A stretch of 64,000 nt of DNA from Adiantum capillus-veneris. Taxonomy: Eukaryota > Streptophyta > Polypodiopsida > Polypodiales > Pteridaceae. A model generated the notes under the pieces. It was not told the origin of the DNA, ran no database searches, and worked only from the letters and a program-made list of their open reading frames with translations. Positions 45,639-57,343 of the stretch are shown here, piece by piece. A program made the position numbers and the translations under genes. Positions within the stretch are counted from its first letter, which is position 1, and every line of letters begins with the position of its first letter. The stretch spans positions 108,010,469 to 108,074,468 of the forward strand of contig CM043951.1 in assembly GCA_014529385.2 (NCBI GenBank). The letters are read 5' to 3'.

Positions 45639-45858
45639 GCTCATGAAAAAGACGCCACGCCTCACGCGAGTCTTGACTCAAGAATAGCAGATATAGATCC
45701 TGCTCGAGTCTAGCCAAAAAAGCCCTCTTCTTCCGCCGCATCAGGCGTCGGAAGTCCATCTGTGACTGTCTATGAGTGACGCCCCCCAACAGCACTTCCC
45801 TCTGAAGTCTGGCTCTAGTCTGGCGGCACTCCTCATCGTACCAGCTGTTCTGAGGCAT
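44044..45858 (-). CDS. LINE B ORF2 reverse transcriptase (604-codon open stretch)
   Basis: The longest open LINE frame in the window. It begins MPQNSWYDEECRQ and contains all RT blocks: SFVDFRKAFDTVPRAR, GVKQGCPLSPTLF and LLLYADDIVLI with intact catalytic Asp residues, then KVMVFNTTPQW and the thumb. A Pro run (about 10 residues) at 45608-45635 is encoded by 28 G on the plus strand and is absent in copy A. The frame ends at a TAG (Gln in copy A) at 44041-44043. Its start is the middle of ORF2, not a true N-terminus. Confidence 0.9.
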
Positions 45859-46056
45859 GCTCCCAAATCGGCGGCTCTGCTCAGGCTGGGTGTGTGGGTA
45901 TGCTTCAGCTGCTGCCTCATGTAATGTCTATGTCAGTATAGTAGTTAGCTCCTCCAGAGGTCGCTCCGGGTCCTCAGTGCATAAGCGTCTGTAGATTCCG
46001 TCCATGTATACCGAGTCCGTCTCCCTTGTGAATGTGTAGCGAGTAGGGGCTACTAC

Positions 46057-46917
46057 TCATGGCCTGTGTGCTGCACTGAAATGGAAGGAGATGGTCATTG
46101 ACACCAGAGCATGATCCACCACCACCTCGACCGGTCTGGGCCCAACTGTGAGATCCTCGATACTAGAGATGAGATTCGGTTGTGCCATGACATAATCCAC
46201 CGTGCTGGCTCCATGTCTGTGTGGGAAGCATGTAAAACCTCCCGCAGCAGGAAATCTCTGTAGGCCATTCAAGATGGCCAATCCATGTGCAGTGCCCATG
46301 TCTATCAGGTGTCGCCCATACTCAGTATATTCCATATCGTGTGATAGTCTGGAAAGGCCCGTCTCTGCCACATCTATCTCTCTTGGCATCTCCTCTGAAG
46401 TATCCTAAAACACTGCCTGGTGATGGGCAGTTCTAGCATTGAAGTCCCCGAGGATGATAATGTCACCGTCCCTAGAGAACTCCCATATGTCATCATCCAA
46501 AATAGAGAAAGGGGACTGTCCTCTGGGTGGTGCATAAGCTGATGTACTCGGGGGAAACTAACAAATAGCTAGATACAGGTATCTGCCTGTCTTTGCTTTC
46601 AGTCTCACCCACATGTACCTAGCATGCTCGTCCCTGCGGGCTATATGTATCAGTGGCTACAGATCCTCTCTAAATAACACTGCCACTCCTCCCGAGCCCC
46701 GCCCTCTGTGCTCTGAGTGTGTCTCCTGTCTGTAGGATGTCTCCCACCTATATCCACTAATGTGAGGCATGGATTGCCTAGGGGCCTGGTGTGTCTCAGA
46801 GTAGAAGATGATGTCTCTTCCAGTAAAGCTATCCTCAAAAGCACCCACATCAAGACGCATAGATCCATTGCAGTTCCAGGCAGCTACTTTGAGTGTGGTC
46901 CCATAAGTCTCGCACCG
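46057..46917 (-). pseudogene. LINE B ORF2 endonuclease domain
   Basis: After TGA CGG (46918-46920) the frame continues RCETYGTTLKVAAWNCNGSM with no Met before the WNCNG motif. It carries FYSETHQAP, GDFNAR, STVDYVMA and VDHALVSM. A TAG at 46405-46407 sits at exactly the same codon as in copy A. The frame shifts near 46060 (FHFSAAHRP), where copy A reads FKFSRPRVA. Confidence 0.92.
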
Positions 46918-47814
46918 TCATGTGGAGCGTCGCTCAAGTATTACCACTTTTCCGTCTCGGTAAAAAGCGATCTTGCCTTTTCCCCTTGCCGCTCTAATCT
47001 CCGGCATTACTTCCTGCATATGAGCGATCTGCGAGAGGGTGAGATCGTCTCCAAGAAAGATGCCGGTCTCTTTAAGAGTTGGTCTTTTCTTCAAGAATGA
47101 CTTCTTTGCTTCCATGGAGGGAAAACGGAGGATGAGTGCTCTTTCTTTTGACGTTTCTCCACTGTCTCCATTTTTCTTTATGTTGCCTACTCTACATGCC
47201 CTTGTGTGTGTCGGCTCATGAATCCCCATCAAGGCTGTGCGTTCTTTTACTTCTTCGTCCACATTGCCTTTGTCTTTAAGACCGCAAATTCTCACATGTA
47301 AAGCGCGCACCCTTCTCCTCTACTCCTCCTCTAGTGTCTGGTTAATGATGGTGTTGGGTGTGGACGTGGGCGTTATCTCCTTGTCTTTTCCTTTCTTGGC
47401 CACCTTGATCCATTTCTCGGCTTCGTCCGCCTTCTGTTGGGTTTTGGTAAGAACATCCACCCAAGAAGTCGTCATTTCTTTGTACTGTTCTTCTCCCTCT
47501 TTGATGGCCCGTACTTGTTCCTTGATCGTGTTGATTTCTTCAATTACTGAGGATTGCAGTTCTCCCTCTTCCAGTGTGTTTCTTGATCGGGTTTCGGCAA
47601 GTTCTTTCTTGAGTGATGTGATCTCTTCCTCTTGGGTCGTCACTCGGTCTTCCAACATGCTTATCTTGTTCTCTTGGATCAACATACGTCCTTCGAGAAT
47701 GTTTATTGTGCCCCAGAGATTGCGGTTCATCTTGGTGATGGTCTCCGTCATTTCCTCTTTGCATTTTCGAATGGCATCCTCTAGGGGGTCGCCTTTTTCG
47801 TTCGTCTTTCTCAT
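46918..47814 (-). pseudogene. LINE B ORF1 (coiled coil plus L1 ORF1p-like domain)
   Basis: Starts MRKTNEKGDPLED, forms a coiled coil up to about residue 120, then a basic linker (VAKKGKDKEITPT). One TAG near 47320 (Gln in copy A) interrupts it. It resumes with RALHVRICGLKDKGNVDEE, ALILRFPSMEAKKSFLKK, GIFLGDDLTLSQIAH and KIAFYRDGKVVIL, following the L1 ORF1p RRM-CTD pattern. The terminal stop is TGA at 46918-46920, in frame with ORF2. Confidence 0.88.
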
Positions 47815-47935
47815 GCTTGATCGCCGTCCGGCAATTGGGCGTGTGGAGGAGTCGTCCTGTGCACCCCCACTAGCGACGGTCTCGGCAAGCGGTGGAGCGC
47901 GAGGCGGTACGGCCCGGGGGGGAAGCGATAGCTAT

Positions 47936-48016
<81 letters not shown>

Positions 48017-48440
48017 GGGGGGGGGGGGGGGAAGTATGGTAGATAGGGCGGGCCACACACACTCCCTACGCGTAGAGGATGGACGTCCTACGCGTGAAAG
48101 AAAAAAAACGAGGGGGGGGGGGACTTATTACGCGTAGGAGAGGGAGGGGATACATTCTATGCGTAGGAGATGGGGGGGCTAGGGCAACCGGCGCGGGGGG
48201 GTGCACAGTAGGGTGCCACAAGGGTGCAGCACTCGAGCAGGGCAGGGCAGCCGGGGGGCAAGGCGACGTGCGCGCGAGGGCGGGCGTGAAGGTGCAGCGA
48301 GGGCCAGAGGCGGGGGGGGGGGGGGGGGGGGGGGGCAGGGCACAAGTCAGGTGGCAGCAACACAGCAGCACAGCAGTGCGAGGGGCAGCGCGAGCAGCAG
48401 CACAGCAGCTGCAGCAGCGCGAGGGGCAGCAGCACGAGCA

Positions 48441-48504
<64 letters not shown>

Positions 48505-48505
48505 T
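47815..48505 (-). promoter_or_regulatory. LINE B 5' UTR / presumed promoter region
   Basis: Contains (GA)n 47942-48013, G17 at 48015-48031, palindromes CTACGCGTAG at 48066, CTACGCGTGA at 48088, TTACGCGTAG at 48128 and CTATGCGTAG at 48157, G24 at 48312-48335, CAG/CAGCA-rich sequence at 48350-48440, (CA)n 48444-48476 and (GA)n 48477-48505. Order and motifs match copy A, though spacing and G-run lengths vary. Confidence 0.7.
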
Positions 48506-48909
48506 CTTGCATCTCTTGTCGACTGCGTGAGAGATATAGAGAGAAAGAGAGAGCTCTTTGCTCGTTAGGGTGCCACCCATCGCCTTCGTAAGAGGCTTCT
48601 AGAGAGAGAAAGAACTTTCGAGATAGTCTCTCTCTCTCTCTCAAAAGAAGAGGCTTCTAGAGAGAGAGAGAACTTTTGAGGTAGGTGCCTCCTTCCAGAG
48701 AGAGCCTTCAACTTCATTTCGTTCCAGCATCCAATTACTCCATAGTGCTTTCCACCAATTTTTTGAAATGGTCCACACATATTTCGTCCTTATTATCCAA
48801 GGCGGTTCGAAAGAGAAAAGCACATGCTTTTGTTTTATTTGGGGTTAGAAAAACTAAACCACCATACTGATTTATTTCACAGACGTAGTCTTAGGGTCTG
48901 TTTTCGGCG
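48506..48909 (+). promoter_or_regulatory. BRR2 upstream region / 5' UTR, possibly with a 5' UTR intron
   Basis: The region holds two copies of AGAGGCTTCTAGAGAGAGA (about 48589 and 48649) and CT/GA runs. A credible 3' splice site lies at 48881-48882: branch-like TACTGAT, a T-rich tract, then TTTCACAG. A donor candidate is GAG|GTAGGT at 48681, giving a 202-bp intron. Both splice calls are inference. No clear TATA box was identified, and the promoter must lie here or within the LINE. Confidence 0.45.
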
Positions 48910-51900
48910 ATGGCGCACCTTGGAGGAGGTGCAGAGGCGCATGCCAGGTTCAAACAGTACGAGTATAGGGCGAATTCCAGTCTCGTGCTCACCACTGATA
49001 CCCGCCCTCGGGACACACACGAGCCCACTGGCGAACCCGAATCTCTGTGGGGAAAGATCGATCCCAAACGCTTTGGCGACAGAGTCTACCATGGCAAGGC
49101 ACCCGAGCTTGAAGAGAAGCTCAAGAAGTCCAAGCGCAACAGGGAGAATAAAGAGAAAGAGAATGCTGCTGCAGCCGATTTGCCCAAGAAGCCCAGCAAG
49201 AGGCAACGGATCTTTCAGGATAGCAGTGTGCTTACGATTGTTGATGATGGCATGTACAGACCCAAAACAAAGGAAACACGGGCAGCCTACGAAGCCCTTC
49301 TTAGTCTTATACAACACCAATTTGGAGACCAACCCCAAGACATTCTACGTGGGGCAGCTGATGAAGTCCTTGCTGTTCTCAAGAATGACAAAATCAAGGA
49401 CCCAGATAAGAAGAAGGAGATTGAGAAGCTGCTCAACACTGTTCCCAATGAGCGATTTGCGCAATTGACACAGATTGGAAAGCTCATCAAGGATTACAGT
49501 GATGGCTCTGATGCAGGTGGTGGGGGTGCAGGGGAGGCTTTGGATGATGATATTGGTGTTGCAGTGGAGTTTGAAGAGGAAGAAGAAGATGAGGAAAGTG
49601 ACTTGGATGAAGTGCAAGAAGAAAGTGATGAGGACATGGAGGGTGCAGACTTGGAGACTGAGGCTATGCAAATGGGTGGTATTGATGATGATGAAGTTGA
49701 AGAGGCTGATGAGGGCCTCAATGTCCAGGACATTGATGCTTATTGGCTCCAAAGGAAGATCAGTCAAGCCTATGGTAACATTGATCCCCAACAAAGCCAG
49801 AAGCTTGCGGAAGAAGTCTTAAAAATGTTAGCCGAGGGAGATGACAGGGAGGTAGAGAATCGCCTTGTGATGCTCCTTGACTACAACAAGTTTGATCTGA
49901 TTAAGGTTCTCATAAAAAACAGACTGAAGGTTGTATGGTGCACTCGCTTGGCAAGGGCAGAGGATGATGCGGAGAGGAAGAGGATTGGAGAGGAGATGAA
50001 TCAAGGTGGTCCTGCCCTGTCTGCTATCTTGGAGCAATTGCATGCAACTAGGGCTACTGCCAAGGAGAGGCAGAAGAATCTGGAAAGAAGCATCAGAGAG
50101 GAAGCTCGCAAGCTTCGAGATGATGGAGGAGAGGCATCAAAAGGGGAACGGTTTGATAGAGAAGGGACTAGTGCAGGTGGCTGGTCTAAGGGCCAGCACC
50201 AAATGCTTGATTTGGATCAGCTGACATTCCATCAGGGTGGCCTGCTGATGGTGAACAAGAAGTGTGAACTGCCAAACAAGACTTACCGAACCGCCAAGAA
50301 GGGGTATGAGGAAGTGCATGTCCCTCATCTAAAGCCCAAACCCATTGCTGAAGGTGAGGAGCTTGTGAGGATCACTGACATGCCTGATTGGGCTCAAGCA
50401 GCATTTCCAGGAATGATAAAGTTGAACCGAGTTCAGAGCAGGGTTTATGAAACAGCTTTATTTACACCGGAAAATTTACTTCTTTGTGCTCCCACAGGAG
50501 CTGGGAAGACCAATGTGGCAATGCTCACGATTCTTCATGAGATTGGGATACACAGGAAAGAAGATGGTACCATTGATCTAAGTGGGTTTAAGGTTGTTTA
50601 CGTAGCCCCAATGAAGGCTTTAGTTGCAGAAGTGGTAGGCAATCTCTCCAAGAGGTTAGAGTCATATGGGATTACAGTAAAGGAGCTCACAGGGGATCAG
50701 ACTTTGTCCAAGCAGCAGATTGAAGAAACACAGATAATTGTTACTACCCCAGAAAAGTGGGATATTATTACACGTAAATCTGGAGATAGAACCTACACGC
50801 AGATGGTAAGGCTTCTTATACTAGATGAAATTCATCTTTTACATGACAACCGTGGTCCTGTGCTGGAGAGTATAGTTGCAAGGACAGTTAGGCAGATTGA
50901 GACAACTCAAGACATGATCCGGCTGGTGGGATTGTCAGCAACACTTCCCAACTATGAAGATGTCGCCTTGTTTTTGAGGGTTGACAAAGCAAAAGGTTTG
51001 TTTTTCTTTGACAACAGCTACCGGCCGTGTCCATTAGCACAGCAATATATTGGGATTACTGCAAAGAAAGCTTTTACAAGATTTGAATTGATGAATGACA
51101 TCTGCTATGAGAAAGTTTTGGCAGCAGCAGGGAAGCATCAGGTGCTGGTCTTTGTCCATTCTAGAAAAGAAACTGCAAAGACTTCTCGCTTTATCAGGGA
51201 CAAGGCACTTGGTAGCGATACTATAGGTCGGTTCTTGAAGGAAGATAGTGCAAGCCGGGAAATTTTACAAACAGAATCAGAGTCTGTGAAAAACAGTGAT
51301 TTGCGGGACTTGCTACCATATGGTTTTGCAATTCATCATGCTGGCATGACGAGATTTGACAGGACTCTAGTAGAGGACCTCTTTGCTGATGGCCACATTC
51401 AGGTATTGGTTTCTACAGCAACCCTTGCCTGGGGTGTCAACTTACCTGCCCATACAGTTATAATAAAGGGTACTCAGGTTTACAATCCTGAGAAAGGGGC
51501 ATGGAGTGAGTTAAGTCCCTTGGATGTGATGCAAATGCTAGGGCGTGCAGGAAGGCCTCAGTTTGATACATATGGGGAGGGAATTATTATTACTGGTCAT
51601 AGTGAGTTACAGTATTATTTGTCGTTGATGAATCAGCAGTTGCCAATTGAGAGCCAATTTATATCACGTCTAGCTGATAACTTGAATGCAGAAATTGTCC
51701 TGGGCACTGTACAGAATGCAAAAGAGGCATGTGTTTGGCTTGGATATACTTATTTGTATATCCGAATGCTCCGTAACCCTGTTCTATATGGGATCGGTCT
51801 AGAATCTTTGGAGAGGGACAAGTTTTTAGAAGAACGACGAGCAGATTTGATTCATTCAGCTGCGGCTGTTCTTGATCGCAATAATCTTGTAAAATATGAG

Positions 51901-54900
51901 AAAAAAACTGGTTATTTTCAAGTGACTGATCTTGGGAGGATTGCAAGCTTTTATTACATCACACATGGCACCATGGCTACTTACAATGAACACTTAAAGC
52001 CAACCATGGGGGATATTGAGCTTTGTCGACTTTTTTCCCTAAGTGAAGAATTTAAATATGTAACAGTGAGGCAGGAGGAGAAGATGGAACTTGGAAAGCT
52101 ACTGGAGCGTGTGCCTATTCCTGTTAAGGAGAGCCTGGAGGATGCCAGTGCGAAGATCAATGTTCTATTGCAAGCGTACATTTCTCAACTCAAATTGGAA
52201 GGTCTTTCATTGACTTCGGATATGGTCTTCATAACACAAGTAAGTTTAAATGCTTTCCCTTTGCTTATTTCATACTCCTTGTTTACTATTTACTATGTGA
52301 TATGCGTGAAGTTGCTGTGCTGTGTTTGTTTTCTTTGTAGTGGATCTTTAGTCTACTCATGCGACTGTTCCTGACTGTGTCGTATGCCCGAGATATTTTG
52401 CTACTATGAGTGGAGTATTCACATGGAAAGTACTCACATCAGCAGTATAGTATGTACATGGGATGTGGCCAAAATGGTGTGTTTACAGTTTCTTTTAGGC
52501 TCATGAAACTTGAAATTAGTCTCCCTTCGACTCTGAAGTTTCTGAGAAGGTTTCTTCCCACAGTTGGGTGCGACTGAGAAAAGTAGCAGCTGGGGGGAAC
52601 ATAGGGTAGAGGGAAAGTAAAGAACTCCTGGTAAGGACATTTTTTAGAGACTGAACTATTTGTCTGAGGCTGGATAATTTAAAGATGGCCGAATGGTTAA
52701 AATATTCTAGGGATTAGGTTAAAAACATACAAGAGTGGACTTCCGTTTTTTGGCTGCCAGCTTTTATAAGAGTTGCTGTCTTGTAGTTTCTAAATAGCAT
52801 TCTGGATGAAATTATTCTTGTTTTCGCTTAAATACGTCCTTGACTCCAGGGGTGAGGCAGGTTGAAACATCACATTTCATGTGTGAAATTTTACCAGCGC
52901 TCCTGCAATAATACAGGATCATAGGGCTGTATATTGTGTAAATTATTTTTGGTGGTTGTGTATCCAAGTATTCAGAGGACTAAGAAGGTTCTGGAGAATG
53001 AAGGCTATGGGGATCGAGTAGGGCCATACAATAGAGAATTTGTTTACTTTTGGATGTGTATCTAGGTATTCGGTAAACTGAGAGGGCTGTAGGGAATGAA
53101 GGTTCTGTGAATTCCCACCTATTTTGAGTGCACTTGGTGGATCAAAATTTCTGGATGGGATAGTTTTGTACTTACAGTTACACTATGGAGAGGGTTTGCA
53201 CGAGGACACAACTTAGCTAGCATGCCAAGTACCTTATTGTTTGATAATCATTTATTTGTTGGAGTTCTTGTTGTTCAAGCCCCTGACTGAAGTTTTATTT
53301 TTTCGTAGAGTGCGGGTCGGTTGATGCGGGCTTTGTTCGAGATTGTTCTAAAAAGAGGTTGGGCACAGCTCGCCGAGAAGGCCCTCACCTTGTCCAAGAT
53401 GGTAAACCGAAGAATGTGGAGAAGTCAGACACCTCTGCGTCAGTTCAAGAGTATCAGCAATGACATACTTTCAAAGATTGAGAAGAAAAATTTGGCTTGG
53501 GAGCGCTATTATGATTTGTCTTCTCAGGAAATTGGAGAACTGGTAAGGGCCCCAAAAATGGGGAAGCCTTTACATAAACTAATTCATCAGTTTCCAAAAT
53601 TGGAGTTGGCTGCTAGAGTCCTCCCAATCACCAGGTCAGTGCTAAAGGTGGAATTGACAATAACGCCAGATTTTCAGTGGGATGAAAAGGTTCATGGCTT
53701 TGTAGAGCCTTTTTGGATTATTGTAGAAGATAATGATGGGGAGCACATTCTTCATCATGAATATTTTATCTTAAAGATGCAATATGTTGAGGAGGAACAT
53801 AATCTGAGTTTCACTGTGCCCATCTTTGAGCCTATGCCGCCTCAGTATTTTATTCGTGTGTTATCAGACAGATGGCTGGGGTCAGAAACGATGTTACCAG
53901 TATCGTTCCGCCATCTCAGATTGCCAGAGAAGTATCCTCCACCAACAGAGCTTCTGGACTTACAGCCTTTGCCTGTGTCTGCATTGAGGAATCCTGCCTT
54001 TGAAGCACTATATCAACAATTTAAGCACTTTAACCCAGTTCAGACTCAGGTCTTTACTGTGTTATACAATACAGATGATAATGCTCTTATTGCAGCACCA
54101 ACAGGTAGTGGAAAAACCATCTCTGCTGAATTTGCAGTTATGAGGATGCTTGACAAAGGGTCTGAAAAAGGTGCAGTAAGGTGTGTGTACATAGCTCCGA
54201 TAGAGGCGCTTGCAAAAGAAAGGTATCGTGATTGGGAAGTCAAGTTTGGTCAAGGTTTGGGTTGTCGCGTGGCAGAGCTCACTGGGGACACAACAGTGGA
54301 TGCCAAGATTCTTGAGAAATCTCAGATAGTCATTAGTACTCCTGAAAGATGGGACCTGTTATCTCGTCGGTGGAAGCAGCGCAAGCATATCCAGCAAGTT
54401 AGTTTATTTATTGTGGACGAATTCCATTTGATTGGTGGGCAAGTTGGTCCTGTCCTAGAAGTTATTGTCTCAAGAATGCGATACATCTCTAGCAGGAATG
54501 AATCTCCCATCCGAATTGTTGCGCTTTCTACTTCTCTTGCAAATGCTAAAGATATTGGGGAGTGGATAGGTGCTAGCTCACATGGGCTTTTCAACTTTCC
54601 ACCGGGGGTTCGTCCTGTACCTCTTGACATAACCATTCAAGGGATTGATATAGCTAATTTTGATGCTCGTGTGCAAGCAATGACCAAGCCCACTTACTCA
54701 GCAATCATACAGCAGGGCCCAGGAAAGCCTGCGCTTGTCTTTGTGCCTACAAGAAAGCATGCACGCCTAACTGCACTGGATTTGGTTACTTACTCCAATG
54801 CTGATGGCAGTGAAAGGTCTCAGTTTCTGCACTGCAAGGCGGAATACCTTACTCCCTTTTTAGAAAAGATTCGTGATGATGCGCTTGTGCATGCTCTCAG

Positions 54901-56488
54901 TCAAGGGGTAGCGTATTTACATGAAGGCCTCACTGATGCAGAGCAGGAGATTGTTAGCCAATTGTTCACTGCTGGTGCTATTCAAGTTTGTGTTGCTAGC
55001 AGTACAATGTGCTGGGGCATGACATTGGTAGCCCATTTGGTGGTAGTAATGGGTACACAGTATTTTGATGGGCGTGAAAATGCGCATACAGACTATCCTA
55101 TCACCGATTTGTTGCAGATGATGGGACGGGCAAGTCGGCCTTTGATTGACAAGTTTGGGAAATGTATAATTCTGTGTCATGCCCCAAGGAAGGAGTACTA
55201 CAAAAAATTCTTGTGCGAGCCACTTCCAGTTGAGTCACATTTGGATCACTTTTTCCATGATCATCTGAATGCTGAGGTGGTAGTGCGTACTATTGAGAAT
55301 AAACAAGATGCTGTGGATTACCTGACATGGACATTTATGTATCGTCGGCTCACACAGAATCCCAATTACTATAATCTTCAAGGGACAAGCCATAGGCATC
55401 TCTCTGATCACCTGTCAGAGCTTGTGGAGAATACCTTATCTGACCTGGAAACAAGTAAATGCATAGCAATAGAGGATGATATGGATCTCTCACCTCTGAA
55501 CTTAGGAATGATTGCCTCATACTACTACATCAGCTACACTACAATTGAATTGTTCAGCTCCTCCTTGACTGCAAAATCCAAGATGAAAGGGCTTCTGGAA
55601 ATTCTTGCCTCTGCTTCAGAGTACTCACAATTGCCTGTGAGACCGGGGGAGGAAGAGACGATACGGAAAATGATAAATCATCAGCGGTTTGGCATTGACA
55701 AACCAAAGTGCACCGATCCTCATGCCAAAGCAAATGTCCTGTTGCAAGCACACTTCAGCAGACATGTAGTCACTAATGTACTTGCATTGGATCAAAGAGA
55801 GGTCCTCCTTGATGCCAGCAGGCTATTACAAGCAATGGTAGATGTCATTTCGAGTAATGGGTGGTTGAATCCTGCACTTGCAGCTATGGAGATGAGCCAG
55901 ATGGTAACTCAAGGGCTTTGGGAGAATGACTCAGTGCTTTTGCAACTTCCCCATTTCACCAAAGAGCTTGCAAAGAAATGTCAGGAGAATCCAGGCAAAA
56001 GCATCGAGACTGTTTTTGAGCTTGTAGAAATGGAGAATGATGAGAGACGTCAGCTGCTGCAGATGACTGATGGGCAACTCCTGGATATTGCAAGGGTCTG
56101 CAACAGGTTTCCTAACATTGATGTGACTTATGAGATTGTGGATGCAGATCAGATTACAGCTGGGGACAATGTAACACTTCAGGTCTCTTTGGAAAGAGAG
56201 CTTGACAGCAGGCAGGAGCTGGGTCCTGTTGATGCGCCAAGGTTCCCAAAACCGAAGCAAGAAGCCTGGTGGCTTGTGGTTGGAGATGCAAAAAGCAACC
56301 AGCTTCTAGCCATCAAGAGAATTACCCTTCAGCGGAAAAGTAAGTTCAAGCTTGACTTCACAGCACCGAAGGAGCTTGGGCGAAAGAGTTACACACTGTT
56401 TTTTATGTGTGATGCTTATCTCGGCTGTGATCAGGAGTATGAGTTCACAATTGATGTGAAACATCAAATGGAGGATGATGAAAACTAA
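48910..56488 (+). CDS. BRR2: BRR2, U5 snRNP 200-kDa DExH-box RNA helicase (two coding exons)
   Basis: Joining 48910-52239 and 53309-56488 gives 2169 residues, the length expected for BRR2. It is the spliceosomal Ski2-like helicase that unwinds U4/U6 in the nucleus. Residues 1-500 include an acidic stretch near 218-250. Cassette 1 has Walker A APTGAGKT (527-534), DEIH (639-642), SAT (676-678) and GRAGR (878-882), then a Sec63 unit. Cassette 2 has APTGSGKT (1373-1380), DEFH (1480-1483), STS instead of SAT (1517-1519) and GRASRP (1716-1721), then a second Sec63 unit to the end. The degenerate second cassette is typical of the family. The ATG at 48910 (GGCGATGGC) starts the conserved [19 protein letters not shown]. 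No disabling change was seen. Confidence 0.97.
52240..53308 (+). other. BRR2: BRR2 intron (GT-AG, 1069 bp, phase 0)
   Basis: Exon 1 ends CAA (Gln 1110) before GTAAGT, and exon 2 starts AGTGCGGGT (Ser-Ala-Gly) after TTTTTTCGTAG. The joined [15 protein letters not shown] matches BRR2 proteins across the junction, placing the intron within the first Sec63 unit. Reading through the donor yields only a short non-conserved tail. The intron holds no recognisable element. Confidence 0.95.
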
Positions 56489-57343
56489 TCTCCAGAGAGG
56501 GTAATACTTATCTGGAATGGATCAAATGTAAGTTGTCTACTTTTATTGTGCTACGTACATTGCCCTTGGGTGCGCACTTTGGAGCAAAAAGGAAGGTTTG
56601 TCCCCACTTTTGGAGAGAAGCATATGTACGCTCCTCTGCTAGCCAGAGGGTACCAGCTATAACATGCTTTTTTTGGTTTCAACCCTGCAATTGTTTGTGG
56701 GGCTTGAATGGATGTGGATGATACTCTATACAATGAAGAAATCCTAATCGTGGTAAATCCCTTGTTTTACTGTCTGTGTCAAAGTTAAAAGAAGCTTTAT
56801 TGATTGCTCTGGTGATATGCCTTTGTTGCAACGCACATGCACTTTATGTTATGACCTTTGTTTGGGTTTTCAATGTGACGGTCGTTTTTTTGATGAAGAT
56901 CGTTTGGCTTGATTGATGTGGATGACAAATGCTGACAGATGCTGTCCCTTGTTGACTTTACTTCTTTAGACAGCTTCAGTCTCTGTTGAACTGAGAGTTT
57001 TACGAAACTTGAAGTTTTTCATACCTAGGTTCTTAATTTGTTGAAGCACCCTCGTTTGAAGGTTATTGTATGTACTCAATGCTTTTAACTTTCAAGATAA
57101 TATGGAACACATACCATACTCTTGCTTGTGCTTGATTCTCTCCTTGTTTCCATGGTTTTTCATCGAATCTTGTTGTCGAGGAGGGTGATGCAGATGACTG
57201 AGGGCGGGCATTTCATCACGGGCATTTCATCAAATTCCTAAGAGTGGGTTCAATCTGTGAGTCAATCTGGTTTATTAGCTTAATTTGAATGCAAACTGGG
57301 GATCAAAGCATTGCACTGTTTCTTGGCATGCTAAAGGGCCTCG
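56489..57343 (+). other. BRR2 3' UTR and downstream flank
   Basis: T-rich sequence typical of a plant 3' UTR follows the TAA. I could not fix a polyadenylation site. A short duplication CGGGCATTTCATCA occurs at 57205-57232. No further gene is seen. Confidence 0.5.

Larger units (their letters stand above)
42983..48505 (-). mobile_element. LINE copy B (right unit of the head-to-tail pair)
   Basis: A second, slightly better preserved member of the same LINE family: 5' UTR 47815-48505, ORF1 46918-47814, ORF2 43192-46917, and a 3' UTR ending ATATAACATTTCATTTC plus (TC)n. Remaining breaks are nonsense codons near 47320, 46405 and 44041, one stop in the endonuclease-RT linker near 45930, a shift near 46060, and stops near 43600-43620 and 43930. 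Its 5' end lies about 400 bp from the BRR2 start codon, pointing away from it. Confidence 0.93.

Noticed and set aside
48066-48644. Cys/Ser/Arg-rich frames near the BRR2 promoter
   Set aside because: Encoded by (CA)n, (GA)n and CAG-rich repeats; no conserved protein signal.
52240-52374. BRR2 as two separate genes, the first ending at 52374
   Set aside because: GTAAGT and TTTTTTCGTAG splice sites restore a continuous conserved BRR2 sequence; the reading past 52239 is non-conserved.
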